Position numbers and translations under genes: made by a program. A stretch of DNA of 64,000 bases, from assembly GCA_030432025.1 (NCBI GenBank), contig JAUIIA010000002.1, forward strand, positions 124,001 to 188,000, read 5' to 3'. This stretch comes from Alphaproteobacteria bacterium (GTDB taxonomy: Bacteria > Pseudomonadota > Alphaproteobacteria > Micavibrionales > Micavibrionaceae). A model generated the notes under the pieces. That model saw nothing but the letters and a program-made list of their open reading frames with translations, did no database searches and was not told the origin of the DNA. Positions 44,807-53,430 of the stretch are shown here, in pieces (position 1 is the stretch's first letter; the number at the start of each line of letters is the position of its first letter).

Positions 44807-45415
44807 ATGACGACTGAAATATTTGAAAAATACGGGACAGACCCGATCGCATTATGCCAGCAATGGTATAAAGACGCACAAAAACAAGAACTTAACGACC
44901 CTGAAACGGTATGCTTGGCCACAGCCGATGCTGACGGCTTCCCTAGTAACCGCATGGTTTTATTAAAAGAAATCAACGAAGACGGTTTCAAGTTCCATAC
45001 AAATTCAAACAGCGAAAAAGGCCATGATCTAGCGGAAAACCCGAAAGCCGCGATCTGTTGGTACTGGAAATCTTTACGCAAACAAATCCGCATTACGGGC
45101 AGCGTAGTAAAAGTCAGCGAAGAGGAATCGGACAAATACTTCACAACCCGTCCACGGAACAGACAAGTCGGTGCATGGGCGTCCAATCAATCCTCACCGT
45201 TTGAAAAATGGGAAGACCTTGAAGCTTCCATTCAAAAATATGAGGACGAATTCGCCGATACGGATGCCATCCCCCGCCCGTCATATTGGAATGGTTATCG
45301 GGTGATCCCTGAAACCATTGAATTCTGGATGGCGCATAAAGACCGCCTGCATACGCGCTTTAGGTATAAAAAAGATGCGAACGGTGTGTGGACAGCACAC
45401 TGGCTGTACCCATAA
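44807..45415 (+). CDS. pdxH: Pyridoxine/pyridoxamine 5'-phosphate oxidase
   Basis: PdxH makes pyridoxal 5'-phosphate using FMN and oxygen. The 202 residues show PSNRMVLLKEINEDGFKF, the FMN-binding NSNSEKGHDLAENP and WYWKSLRKQIRITG, the KYFTTRPRNRQVGAWAS segment, and the C-terminal RLHTRFRYKK with catalytic Arg/His. It is a single gene, convergent with an esterase gene 10 bp away. PLP produced here serves hemA product ALAS among others. Confidence 0.96.
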   Translation: MTTEIFEKYGTDPIALCQQWYKDAQKQELNDPETVCLATADADGFPSNRMVLLKEINEDGFKFHTNSNSEKGHDLAENPKAAICWYWKSLRKQIRITGSVVKVSEEESDKYFTTRPRNRQVGAWASNQSSPFEKWEDLEASIQKYEDEFADTDAIPRPSYWNGYRVIPETIEFWMAHKDRLHTRFRYKKDANGVWTAHWLYP

Positions 45416-45425
45416 GGCAAAGCGC

Positions 45426-46355
45426 TTATTTACTCTGCCTCATAAAGAACTCGTATATTGCCTTCGTTGCATCCAGCGATTGCGGTGGCTTATCGCCCAG
45501 CCTTGATCCCTGCTCTCCGCCCGGCCACGCATGACCGCCATTATTCACAACAATCCGCTCAACCTCTTGCCCTTTCGGACATTGATATCTCTCAACCGTC
45601 AAAGCAGCTCCGGCTTGCTGTGTTGTTACAGGATCGGAAACACATCCATTCGCCGCAGCCCAGAATGTTCCTTGATATGAAGAAGGCTTAAGCGGCGTAC
45701 CATCCCATGAACTCTTAAAACGCCCGTCACTCTGACCACCGATCAACGGCACGGACTCATCCAGCTTGCCGTTTATGATCAACGCAGAAACAGGATAATC
45801 AGGCTTTTGCTCATCACCGAACATGCCTCCAACCACTGGGGCAATGGCGGTGATCTTATCAGAAAGCGCAGCCCCCAATTGGTTGGTCATCATTGCGCCG
45901 TTGGACATCCCCGTTACATAAACACGTTTCGGGTCGGCGTTATCATGTGCAACCAATCTATCAATCAACGCCCTTATGAAACCGACATCATCGACATTGT
46001 TTTCCATCGCATACCCGCAGCAATGTGTTGCATTCCATGTCTTGAGTTTTTTGATACGGGCAAACTTCCCCGAACCCGTCGGGTAAACCACGATAGCGCC
46101 GCGCGGTACAGCCAGCTCCGTAAAACCTGTCATCCTCTTCGCGCTTTCACCATTACCGCCGCCGCCATGCAAAACAAAAATCAAAGGTGACCTTGTTCCT
46201 TCTGCAACATTCTGTGGCTTATCAATAATGTAATGCCGCTGCTGATTGTTATGCATCAATGTGCGCTCCTCGGCATGCGCAAAGCCCGCGCCAAAAGATA
46301 TTTGCAAAAAAACGAGCGTAATAATCCCGAAATTGAAAAAAATTGATAAACGCAT
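45426..46355 (-). CDS. Secreted PHB-depolymerase-family esterase
   Basis: The 309 residues begin with a signal peptide (about residues 1-27, cleaved near AHA). The esterase fold then shows VLHGGGGNGESAKRM (oxyanion), the nucleophile elbow VTGMSNGAMM, and the NNGGHAWPGG catalytic-histidine motif, typical of the polyhydroxybutyrate depolymerase/LpqC group. In the environment such enzymes hydrolyse polyesters or feruloyl esters; the substrate here is unknown. Two extra cysteines (CCGYAM) may form a disulphide. Confidence 0.87.
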   Translation of the reverse strand: MRLSIFFNFGIITLVFLQISFGAGFAHAEERTLMHNNQQRHYIIDKPQNVAEGTRSPLIFVLHGGGGNGESAKRMTGFTELAVPRGAIVVYPTGSGKFARIKKLKTWNATHCCGYAMENNVDDVGFIRALIDRLVAHDNADPKRVYVTGMSNGAMMTNQLGAALSDKITAIAPVVGGMFGDEQKPDYPVSALIINGKLDESVPLIGGQSDGRFKSSWDGTPLKPSSYQGTFWAAANGCVSDPVTTQQAGAALTVERYQCPKGQEVERIVVNNGGHAWPGGEQGSRLGDKPPQSLDATKAIYEFFMRQSK

Positions 46356-46471
46356 GGTTCATTCTCCCCAGATCCTGCTATATAAACACCTACTAAGCTT
46401 ATACGTGTAAAGATTCAAAAACCTTTCAAATACATTCATAGCGTACGAGCAATGATAAGGAGATGCGTAAA

Positions 46472-48376
46472 ATGAGTGCAACGGCAAAACAAACAAAAGA
46501 CGATGGTCAAATGAATTTCAGCGCGGATGTTTCCCGCTTGCTAAACATTGTGGCCAACGCCCTTTACACCAACCACGATGTCTTCCTGCGGGAATTGATT
46601 TCGAACAGTGCCGATGCTTGCGACCGCCTACGCTATGACGCAATTCAGAAACCGGAACTCATCGCTGATGAAAGCCAGTTCCGCATTCACGTATACAAAA
46701 ACACAGATAACCGCACACTGACGGTGGTCGATAACGGTATCGGTATGGGCAAGGCCGAGTTGATCGATAACCTTGGTACAATTGCAAAATCAGGTACAGC
46801 CGCACTCATGGAAAAAATGAAAAGCGCGGATGACCCATTGAAACTGATCGGCCAATTCGGTGTCGGTTTCTATGCCTGTTACATGATCGCCGACTTCGTC
46901 ACTGTCGTCAGCCGTAAGGCCGGATCAAAAGCCGTTTGGGTTTGGGAAAGTGACGGCGCAACAGGCTTTAATGTGCGCAAAGCCACAAAGGAAGAGGAAG
47001 CCAAGCTGGATGGTGAGCGTGGAACAGCGATCATCATGAACATAAAAGACGACGGCTCCGACTTCCTGATCGATCAGAAAATCAAGGACACAGTTGAAAC
47101 TTACTCCGATCACATCGATTTCAAAATCTTCAACAATTCGCCCGAAGAAACTGAAAAAGGCGAAGGCCAGCCGATCAATAAAGCATCGGCAATCTGGACA
47201 CGCTCAAAAAGCGATGTCACGCCGGAACAATACGAAGAATTCTACCGCCACATCACACACGGTCTGGATGAACCCGTCCTGACATCTCATTGGCGTGCGG
47301 AAGGTAAAATTGAATTCAGCGCCCTGCTATTCGTCCCGACACTGCGCCCATGGGATCTTTACGACCCGTCACGCAAAAGTGCAGTTCGGCTCTATGTTCG
47401 TCGCGTGATGATTTCGGAATCTCTAGACGGTCTTATGTATCCGTGGCTGCGTTTTGTTCGTGGCGTTATCGACTCCGAAGACCTGCCGTTGAATATCAGC
47501 CGAGAGTCTTTGCAGTATAATCCGGTCATCGCCAAAATCCGTTCCAGCGTCGCACGCCGCGTGCTCAGCGACCTCGACAAACTAAGCCGCGATGACAAGG
47601 CCGCCTTCATCACCTTCTGGGGACAGTTCGGTCCGGCCATTAAAGAAGGCCTGTATGACGCAGAAGAACACCGCGACGGTATCTTCAAAATCTGCCGCTT
47701 CTATTCGACCCACGACAACGGTGAAAAGCTGACGTCCTTGGATGAGTACGTGGAGCGCATGAGCGATGATCAGGAAGATATCTATTATTTGAGTGGTGAA
47801 AATCTGGATACGTTGAAAAACTCACCACAACTTGAGGGCTTTAAGTCCCGCGGTATCGAAGTGATGTTCTTCACAGATACGATCGACGATTTCTGGCTGC
47901 AAACAGCCACAGACTATAAAGGCAAAACCTTCAAATCCGTCACACGCGGTGATATCGAATTCGATAAAAAAGAAGAAGAAACAGACGAGAAAAAAGAAGA
48001 CCTTGATGATGTTCATGAAGACCTTCTCGAGAATATCAAACAAGTTCTCGGCGATGATGTGGCCTATGTCCGCGTATCAAAACGCCTGACCGACTCACCT
48101 GTATGTCTGGTTGCGCAAGATGGCGGCGTGGACATGCACATGGAACGTGTCCTGAAAATCCACCAGAAATATGCAGGTGATGCCAAACCCGTATTTGAAG
48201 TGAACGTGAAGCACCCGCTCATACAAAAGCTGGAAAAAACTGACGGCAAGTCAGCAGATTTCAAGGACATCACGAAGCTATTGCTGGATCAGGCCAGAAT
48301 CATTCAGGGCGAGCCCGTAAAAAATCCGGCGGAATTTGCCCGCCGGATGGCTGTTTATCTTGAAAAGGGATTCTAG
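46472..48376 (+). CDS. htpG: Molecular chaperone HtpG (Hsp90)
   Basis: HtpG is the bacterial Hsp90, an ATP-driven chaperone dimer. ATG at 46472 is used because AAGGAG lies 9 bp upstream; an earlier ATG at 46463 would sit directly against that ribosome site. The 634 residues include the N-terminal ATP site (ELISNSADACDRLRYDA, DNGIGMGKAELIDNLGTIA, GQFGVGFYACYMIAD), the middle domain with NISRESLQYNPV and a charged C-terminal dimerisation part. No heat-shock sigma-32 promoter or CIRCE element was recognised in the 116 bp upstream. Confidence 0.96.
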   Translation: MSATAKQTKDDGQMNFSADVSRLLNIVANALYTNHDVFLRELISNSADACDRLRYDAIQKPELIADESQFRIHVYKNTDNRTLTVVDNGIGMGKAELIDNLGTIAKSGTAALMEKMKSADDPLKLIGQFGVGFYACYMIADFVTVVSRKAGSKAVWVWESDGATGFNVRKATKEEEAKLDGERGTAIIMNIKDDGSDFLIDQKIKDTVETYSDHIDFKIFNNSPEETEKGEGQPINKASAIWTRSKSDVTPEQYEEFYRHITHGLDEPVLTSHWRAEGKIEFSALLFVPTLRPWDLYDPSRKSAVRLYVRRVMISESLDGLMYPWLRFVRGVIDSEDLPLNISRESLQYNPVIAKIRSSVARRVLSDLDKLSRDDKAAFITFWGQFGPAIKEGLYDAEEHRDGIFKICRFYSTHDNGEKLTSLDEYVERMSDDQEDIYYLSGENLDTLKNSPQLEGFKSRGIEVMFFTDTIDDFWLQTATDYKGKTFKSVTRGDIEFDKKEEETDEKKEDLDDVHEDLLENIKQVLGDDVAYVRVSKRLTDSPVCLVAQDGGVDMHMERVLKIHQKYAGDAKPVFEVNVKHPLIQKLEKTDGKSADFKDITKLLLDQARIIQGEPVKNPAEFARRMAVYLEKGF

Positions 48377-48387
48377 AGCCTAAAGTT

Positions 48388-48954
48388 CTAGTTCTCGATT
48401 TCCCGCTCTTCAGGCGGGCAGAAACGGAAACGTGCACCATCCGCTAGCATCATCATACCCAAATACTGGTTGTGTGCGGCCTGTGCCATAGCAACCTTGC
48501 CTTCCATCTTCGGGTTAAGTTCGATCAAGTCCACTAGCCCGTTTTTAACCTTCAAAAGCTGCGCAACCTGCAGGTCTGTCTCAGGCTTCAGGATATCTTC
48601 GTATTCCTTGGAAATGTTTTCCAAAGCCATCTCATAATTCTGCATATACAGACGTTCCAGCTTTGTCAGATGCTCACATAACTTCTCGGGGCTCTTACGT
48701 TTAGTCTTGGCCTCAGGCAATAACTCTTCAACGTAAGGCTTCATATCCTTCCATGTGTAATCGGAATTATAAGCCCCTTCCGCATTCGTGGCAGGCGTAA
48801 ATGTTTGACCGTAATATGTCACTGTCTCTACATCCGAAGACGTATCTTTCAGGGTCATGCTGCCCTTATCCTCCAGCGCCTGGGCAAATACCATGGAGCC
48901 TGCGGATACAACCAAAACCAGTGACAAAACTGCGTATTTAAAATACTTCATCAT
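48388..48954 (-). CDS. Secreted hypothetical protein, 188 aa
   Basis: A signal peptide is present (MMKYFKYAVLSLVLVVSAGSM, cleavage after VFAQA). The mature part is helical and charged (KLCEHLTKLERLYMQNYEMALENI), with two cysteines far apart (KLCEH, RFCPP) that could be joined by a disulphide. The family is not recognised. It lies downstream of, and 24 bp from, the 395-residue secreted peptidase-like gene and may be co-transcribed with it. Confidence 0.7.
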   Translation of the reverse strand: MMKYFKYAVLSLVLVVSAGSMVFAQALEDKGSMTLKDTSSDVETVTYYGQTFTPATNAEGAYNSDYTWKDMKPYVEELLPEAKTKRKSPEKLCEHLTKLERLYMQNYEMALENISKEYEDILKPETDLQVAQLLKVKNGLVDLIELNPKMEGKVAMAQAAHNQYLGMMMLADGARFRFCPPEEREIEN

Positions 48955-48978
48955 TGCTAAATTTCCGATGTTAAAAGT

Positions 48979-50166
48979 TTATGGACAGCTAGTGTAACAC
49001 CCACCATAGTTGTGAGGAACCGTACCACCCCAGTTACTTCTGGCCTTATCCGAAACGTATAAACGCTGGCCATCCGAGGTCGTCGTTACAATTTCGACGT
49101 GTCCGTATTTCGCACCACCTGTCACCTTACCGCTTGAGTAAGTAGAAAGAGGCTTTCCTGCGCGAACGTCAGAGTCAAACCATAGAATAGAACCCGGCGG
49201 GCATTGCTCTGGCGGCATGTTCAATAGCGTCCAGCCGTTTGATGGCAACGTATCATCCCAGTCATGGGCGTTACCACGAGTAACGCTGAACCCCATAGCC
49301 AACATAATGTTCGCGACACCCTTGGCACAATAACCGCCACCGGCATTGTCTGTCTGGGAAATATTGATCGCTTGTTGAGATTTAGACAGATCCCAACAGC
49401 TGCTGTCTGTTACTTCACTTGGCGCTGTAACCGTACCCGGTGGGTTTGTTGTTGTCGGTGTTGCCGGTTGTGTAACCGTACCTGTTCCACCCGGTGCAGT
49501 TGGACTGCCGACCGGTGTTGTACCGATACCCGTCGGTGCCGGAGGTGGAGGCGCACAAATCTGCGTAATAATATCTGTTTGGAAACCGCTTGTAAGCGTA
49601 CTAATGCTAAGTCCGCCAGATACAACTTGGCTTAAGTCGATTTGACCTGCCTGCTGGGCGAATGCGTTCTGCGCGTATACGAGGAAGTCAGGGTTTAACG
49701 GACCGGCACCGCAGCCTAATGTCTCGAGAAGCTCGTACTGCGCCTGCATGGCCCTAAACGTACCGATGAGATTTGTAAGGTCTGAAGCACTGAGATTATT
49801 GAGGTCCATACTTGCAAGCTGTGACAACAAAGCTTGTCTCAAATTCGGGGGTAGACCATCAAGCAATGAATTCAAAGCAGCAGATACAGGGCTTCCACCG
49901 CCCAATACACCGCCCAAAGCACCTGTAAACAAAGGAGAACCGGTACCAAAGATGGTGCCTCCTGTTAAACCGAACGGGTTTGCCGCACTACCTGGGGGCG
50001 CTACATCGGTATTTTGTGGACAAATAACGTCATTAATCGACGTTTCCATACAGTTATGCGAACCGTTTTGCGCGTTGGCATCTGTAGGCGTTAGAAAGAG
50101 TGCAAAAGCGCCTAACGCTACTAAAGCACTGAAAAAGCTTAATTTAATCGATGAAAATATGCTCAC
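48979..50166 (-). CDS. Secreted protein with C-terminal CHAP/NlpC-like domain
   Basis: The 395 residues start with a signal peptide (cleaved near NAQ, residue 33). A long helical or low-complexity N-terminal part and a Pro/Thr/Gly-rich linker (residues about 205-245) lead to a C-terminal domain. That domain has a cysteine in GGGYCAKGVANIMLAMGF and a later His in YGHVEIVT, the Cys...His order of CHAP/NlpC cysteine peptidases that cut peptidoglycan. The catalytic assignment is inferred. The gene is the second in a cluster of three exported proteins. Confidence 0.7.
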   Translation of the reverse strand: MSIFSSIKLSFFSALVALGAFALFLTPTDANAQNGSHNCMETSINDVICPQNTDVAPPGSAANPFGLTGGTIFGTGSPLFTGALGGVLGGGSPVSAALNSLLDGLPPNLRQALLSQLASMDLNNLSASDLTNLIGTFRAMQAQYELLETLGCGAGPLNPDFLVYAQNAFAQQAGQIDLSQVVSGGLSISTLTSGFQTDIITQICAPPPPAPTGIGTTPVGSPTAPGGTGTVTQPATPTTTNPPGTVTAPSEVTDSSCWDLSKSQQAINISQTDNAGGGYCAKGVANIMLAMGFSVTRGNAHDWDDTLPSNGWTLLNMPPEQCPPGSILWFDSDVRAGKPLSTYSSGKVTGGAKYGHVEIVTTTSDGQRLYVSDKARSNWGGTVPHNYGGCYTSCP

Positions 50167-50256
50167 AATAACCCCAAAATAAATCTACCTACTTTAATGG
50201 TAAAACGCAGCACGTTAAAAATACGTAAAATTTTATCTATTTTTTAAAACGCAGTG

Positions 50257-51204
50257 TTACTGGCAAGAACCGCCTGAACCGTCGAAGTAACAACCCGGTG
50301 TAGGACAAACAGCATCATTAAACGTTGAACCGCCGATTGTAACAGTCAAACCTGTCTCGATTGGATCTTCAGAACAGCTACCGCCAACTCTGGCATCGAA
50401 CTTCGCCTGCTCTGGCTCAATAGCATCAACCGCACCGTCTGTACCGGGGTTCGGAAACGCTGCCGCCAAATTATCAGCCCAATTGGTACCGCGGTTTGGA
50501 TCATTACATGGCAAAGGCATGTCTCTCGGGTCAACCAAGCTGAGTTCCAGCAATGTACGGAACTGGTTAATATCGAAATCCTGACATTTCAGGAACAACC
50601 AAACCGCGTTCATCGCGTTACAAGACGCAGCAGGTGGCGGAATCGTCGAATATGTACCACCGGCATAAACATGGCCGAAATTGATACCTGCATACGCAAA
50701 ATACGGCGTACGAACGGTCTGGCTTAAGCTGTTATCCAATTGTGAGGACAGTAGAACGGACGGTGTGCCCGGCGGGTTTGGCCCAGGGTCACCGATAGGA
50801 ATATCCGGCTGCGACACAGGCGGTGGCCCCATGATATCGGGTCTGGAGGCACCTGTTCCGTGGCTTGTAAACAACGGACCGGGCGCAGAGACGTTATCAC
50901 TGAACATAAGGTTCGCACCCGCGGCCAACTCGGCCATACGGTCATCAAAACAGGAATATTCCAAAACACTGTCAGGCTTTAGGATAAGACGTTCTGCAAC
51001 CTCAACCTCACGTTGACCTTCAAGCCATGAACGCGCGGCAAGAACATCATAAAATTCGGGATCACATGCGGGAGAAATATCAATCGGACGCGTCGAAGCA
51101 GCATCCACCACAAGCGGGATGCCGAAAAAAGCTACAAAAAGCAGAATGTTAAAAAGGGGTCTTACCACCACAAAATGCTCACCACGTCCAAAATCACGTA
51201 CCAC
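50257..51204 (-). CDS. Secreted cysteine-containing hypothetical protein
   Basis: The frame opens with a GTG at 51204, but GTG at 51171, preceded by GGTGAG at a proper distance, would give a cleaner signal peptide (VVRPLFNILLFVAFFGIPLVVDA). The mature protein of about 280 residues has many cysteines and Pro/Gly-rich loops, and ends CYFDGSGGSCQ. A NDAVCP motif near the C-terminus echoes NDVICP at the N-terminus of the next gene. No family is recognised. It leads the cluster of exported proteins, 90 bp upstream of the CHAP-like gene. Confidence 0.65.
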   Translation of the reverse strand: MVRDFGRGEHFVVVRPLFNILLFVAFFGIPLVVDAASTRPIDISPACDPEFYDVLAARSWLEGQREVEVAERLILKPDSVLEYSCFDDRMAELAAGANLMFSDNVSAPGPLFTSHGTGASRPDIMGPPPVSQPDIPIGDPGPNPPGTPSVLLSSQLDNSLSQTVRTPYFAYAGINFGHVYAGGTYSTIPPPAASCNAMNAVWLFLKCQDFDINQFRTLLELSLVDPRDMPLPCNDPNRGTNWADNLAAAFPNPGTDGAVDAIEPEQAKFDARVGGSCSEDPIETGLTVTIGGSTFNDAVCPTPGCYFDGSGGSCQ

Positions 51205-51254
51205 CTCTAGTCTAGCACAACCTTTTTAAAAGATCATAATTTAAAGGCGTGATT

Positions 51255-51686
51255 TTAAAGCATTCCCTGATAATGCCTTTCCGCCATCTCCTCGATCTCA
51301 TCATCGGAAAAATCGAAATTTTTGCCTAATTCCTCGATCAGAACATTACGAATTACCGCATTAACGTCGTCTCCGCTTTCGCACCACATGTCGAGCAAAG
51401 GCCTGCGGAAAATCATCAGCACATCGTCGTCATTAGCGGTTTTGCGCTCAACACCGGGGGAAATCTCCTTGCCGCTTTTATAAACGGCTATCAGGTCGTA
51501 TGGATCATCGATATCCAACTCGTCTTCCAGCGCTTCGTCGGGGAAATCCTCGATGATAAGCGCAACACCGTCACAAAACTCCATAAGTTCTTCAGGCAAT
51601 GTTTCCATCGCCTCCGAAACCATAACCTCCACGTCATCCAGACTTGGCGGAACCGTGTAATTCATAATAATACGTTTTGACCCCAT
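51255..51686 (-). CDS. DUF1025-family zincin-like protein with lost metal site
   Basis: The family (metallopeptidase-like, DUF1025) normally carries HExxH near residue 118. Here that segment reads LIEELGKNF (residues 116-124): the first His is Glu118 and the second is Lys122. The surrounding framework is well kept: TVPPSLDDVEVMVSEAMETLPEEL at the N-terminus and FSDDEIEEMAERHYQG after the site. The start at 51686 (MGSKRI) has AGGG just upstream; a second ATG at 51665 is possible. It is probably a non-catalytic relative whose function is unknown. Confidence 0.8.
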   Translation of the reverse strand: MGSKRIIMNYTVPPSLDDVEVMVSEAMETLPEELMEFCDGVALIIEDFPDEALEDELDIDDPYDLIAVYKSGKEISPGVERKTANDDDVLMIFRRPLLDMWCESGDDVNAVIRNVLIEELGKNFDFSDDEIEEMAERHYQGML

Positions 51687-51845
51687 AACCCTGCCCCCAT
51701 TTTATAATCAGTATTCCCAAACATAGACGACCTGCGCCAAAGATGTCGCACGTCCCTGTTGTGTAAACAGACACCGTGAATCAAGATGCAATTTGAGTCG
51801 TTTTTACGTTACGATGAATCGCGAAACCGAACAATGGAAAGCATT

Positions 51846-52136
51846 ATGACCGCCAAGATTGATCCACAGACCTTACAAGAGGAGTTGTCCACACTGGACG
51901 ACTGGACAAAGCCGGAAGACAGAGACGCGATTGAGAAATCATTCAAATTCAAAAACTTCAACGCGGCTTGGGGCTTCATGTCGCGTATCGCCTTACTTGC
52001 CGAAAAGATGGACCACCATCCCGAATGGTTCAATGTGTATAACAAGGTGGATATCACCCTAACGACACATGATGCGGGCGGGATATCCGAAAAAGACATC
52101 AAGATGGCAAAAGCGATTGATGCATTTGCAGGATGA
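51846..52136 (+). CDS. phhB: 4a-hydroxytetrahydrobiopterin dehydratase (PCD/DCoH)
   Basis: The enzyme recycles pterin cofactor after aromatic hydroxylation. ATG at 51846 is used because GGAAAG lies 6 bp upstream, giving 96 residues, the family length. The active-site motif KMDHHPEW is at about residues 57-64, followed by [18 protein letters not shown]. In alphaproteobacteria it is sometimes a stand-alone protein with no phenylalanine hydroxylase. Here it is 18 bp upstream of the ThDP decarboxylase pair and probably co-transcribed with it. Confidence 0.93.
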   Translation: MTAKIDPQTLQEELSTLDDWTKPEDRDAIEKSFKFKNFNAAWGFMSRIALLAEKMDHHPEWFNVYNKVDITLTTHDAGGISEKDIKMAKAIDAFAG

Positions 52137-52154
52137 ATCACCTAAGCTCATCAA

Positions 52155-52640
52155 ATGATTGATCAAATCCTCGACACATTAGACGAACACAACATCCACC
52201 AAACGACAGGCGTCCCCGACGGCTGGATCGTCCCCTTGATTAAAGGCCTAAGCGACGACGACCGCTTTGACTACATCGCCGCCGCGCGTGAGGAAGAATG
52301 TTTCGGCATTGCCTCCGGTATCGCCATGAGCGGTAAACGCGCACTCGTGCTGATGCAAAATTCAGGGTTCCTGAACTCCATCGGCGCGTTCACCACGTTG
52401 TGCCAGAAATACCAAACACCTTTTGTGTGCCTAATCGCGCATCGCGGCGGGATTAACGATTCAAACTCTTACGACCCGAATAAATACCGCAGCTTCGAGG
52501 CAACAACAGGCGCGATGAATTTATTCGTCCACCCATCGTCTTGGGAAGACCTGCATGTCAACATCCCTAAGGCTATGGCGCGCTCCGAAGGTGCGGGCGA
52601 ACCCGCTTTTGTCACAATTTCAGAAGGCATGCCCAAATGA
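52155..52640 (+). CDS. Split ThDP decarboxylase, alpha (PYR) subunit, ComD-like
   Basis: The 161 residues match the PYR half of a thiamine diphosphate decarboxylase: GVPDGWIVPL at the N-terminus, then REEECFGIASGIAMSGKRALVLMQNSGFLNS, where the glutamate cluster activates the cofactor. This is the pattern of the alpha subunit of sulfopyruvate decarboxylase (ComD) and of the PYR part of phosphonopyruvate decarboxylase. It overlaps the beta subunit by 4 bp (ATGA). The substrate (a 3-substituted pyruvate) is not fixed by sequence alone. Confidence 0.82.
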   Translation: MIDQILDTLDEHNIHQTTGVPDGWIVPLIKGLSDDDRFDYIAAAREEECFGIASGIAMSGKRALVLMQNSGFLNSIGAFTTLCQKYQTPFVCLIAHRGGINDSNSYDPNKYRSFEATTGAMNLFVHPSSWEDLHVNIPKAMARSEGAGEPAFVTISEGMPK

Positions 52641-53176
52641 AACAAGCGCAAGCCTTCGAACAACTCGTAGAGTTCGCGGAAAAACACGACGCGCTGATTG
52701 TCGCGGATATCGGTTCGCAATCCCTATGGCTGAAAGCCGCCAAAGACCGCCCCGAAAACCTGTATCTGTCAGGCCCGATGGGCATGGCGTCCTCCGTCGC
52801 CCTTGGTGTCGCCATGAGCCATAAAGACCGCCTTGTCATCGCGGCATGCGGCGACGGTGCACTGGGCATGAATATGAGTTCTCTGGCCACCATTTCGGCC
52901 ATTGCGCCGTCAAATATGATTGTCGTCGTCATGGATAACGGTGTCTATGAATTCACCAAATCCCTACCTGTACCGGGTACAGGTGTGGATTGGAGCAACA
53001 TCTCCGCCGCCTACCCCGGCTTCAAAAGCACCATACAATTGCAGGACATGGATTCCGTTGATCCGCAAAGCGGCCCTTACTTCGTTCATGCCGACATCGA
53101 AGGCGGAGAGCTTCCACCAGGCCCCGGCATGCATGCCATTGACGTTCATCACCGCTTCAAAAGCCTGTTCAAATAA
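52637..53176 (+). CDS. Split ThDP decarboxylase, beta (PP) subunit, ComE-like
   Basis: The 179-residue product is the pyrophosphate-binding half: ADIGSQSLWLKAAKDRPENLYLSGPMGMASSVALG near the N-terminus and the ThDP motif GDGALGMNMSSLATISA followed by VVVMDNGVYE. Together with the upstream gene it would make a full heteromeric decarboxylase like sulfopyruvate or phosphonopyruvate decarboxylase. No phosphonate, coenzyme M or sulfonate genes are visible nearby, so the pathway is unknown. Confidence 0.83.
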   Translation: MKQAQAFEQLVEFAEKHDALIVADIGSQSLWLKAAKDRPENLYLSGPMGMASSVALGVAMSHKDRLVIAACGDGALGMNMSSLATISAIAPSNMIVVVMDNGVYEFTKSLPVPGTGVDWSNISAAYPGFKSTIQLQDMDSVDPQSGPYFVHADIEGGELPPGPGMHAIDVHHRFKSLFK

Positions 53177-53250
53177 CGAAACCCTGAGTTTTTAAAGGTT
53201 TGTAAAAGCTTTTTGTGATATACTAAGGATTAGTACAAAGGGAAAAGGAC

Positions 53251-53427
53251 ATGACCACGGTACCAGCAGGAATAGCGGCCCAAGCCGCGCTAACACAACA
53301 GAATGTTGCTCTTTCAGTTATCAAGCAAAATGCACAGGCTGATCAGGCGATCGCAGCGATTCTACAGGAATCGGCTGAAACTGTTGCCGCCGCAACGCGC
53401 GGACGCAACGTCAATATTCGCGTTTAA
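53251..53427 (+). CDS. Small motility-protein-like gene, YjfB-type, 58 aa
   Basis: An ATG at 53251 preceded by AAAAGGA opens a 58-codon frame ending TAA at 53427. The product is helical: VPAGIAAQAALTQQNVALSV, then IKQNAQADQAIAAILQESAE, and a basic tail RGRNVNIRV. The pattern resembles the putative motility (YjfB) family of small helical proteins. It stands between the ThDP pair and the convergent DUF433-DUF5615 gene, 4 bp from the latter's stop. Function is not established. Confidence 0.6.
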   Translation: MTTVPAGIAAQAALTQQNVALSVIKQNAQADQAIAAILQESAETVAAATRGRNVNIRV

Positions 53428-53430
53428 ATA

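Noticed and set aside
46356-46471. Heat-shock promoter or CIRCE element before htpG
   Set aside because: No CTTGAA-type -35 with a matching -10 and no CIRCE inverted repeat can be read in the interval.
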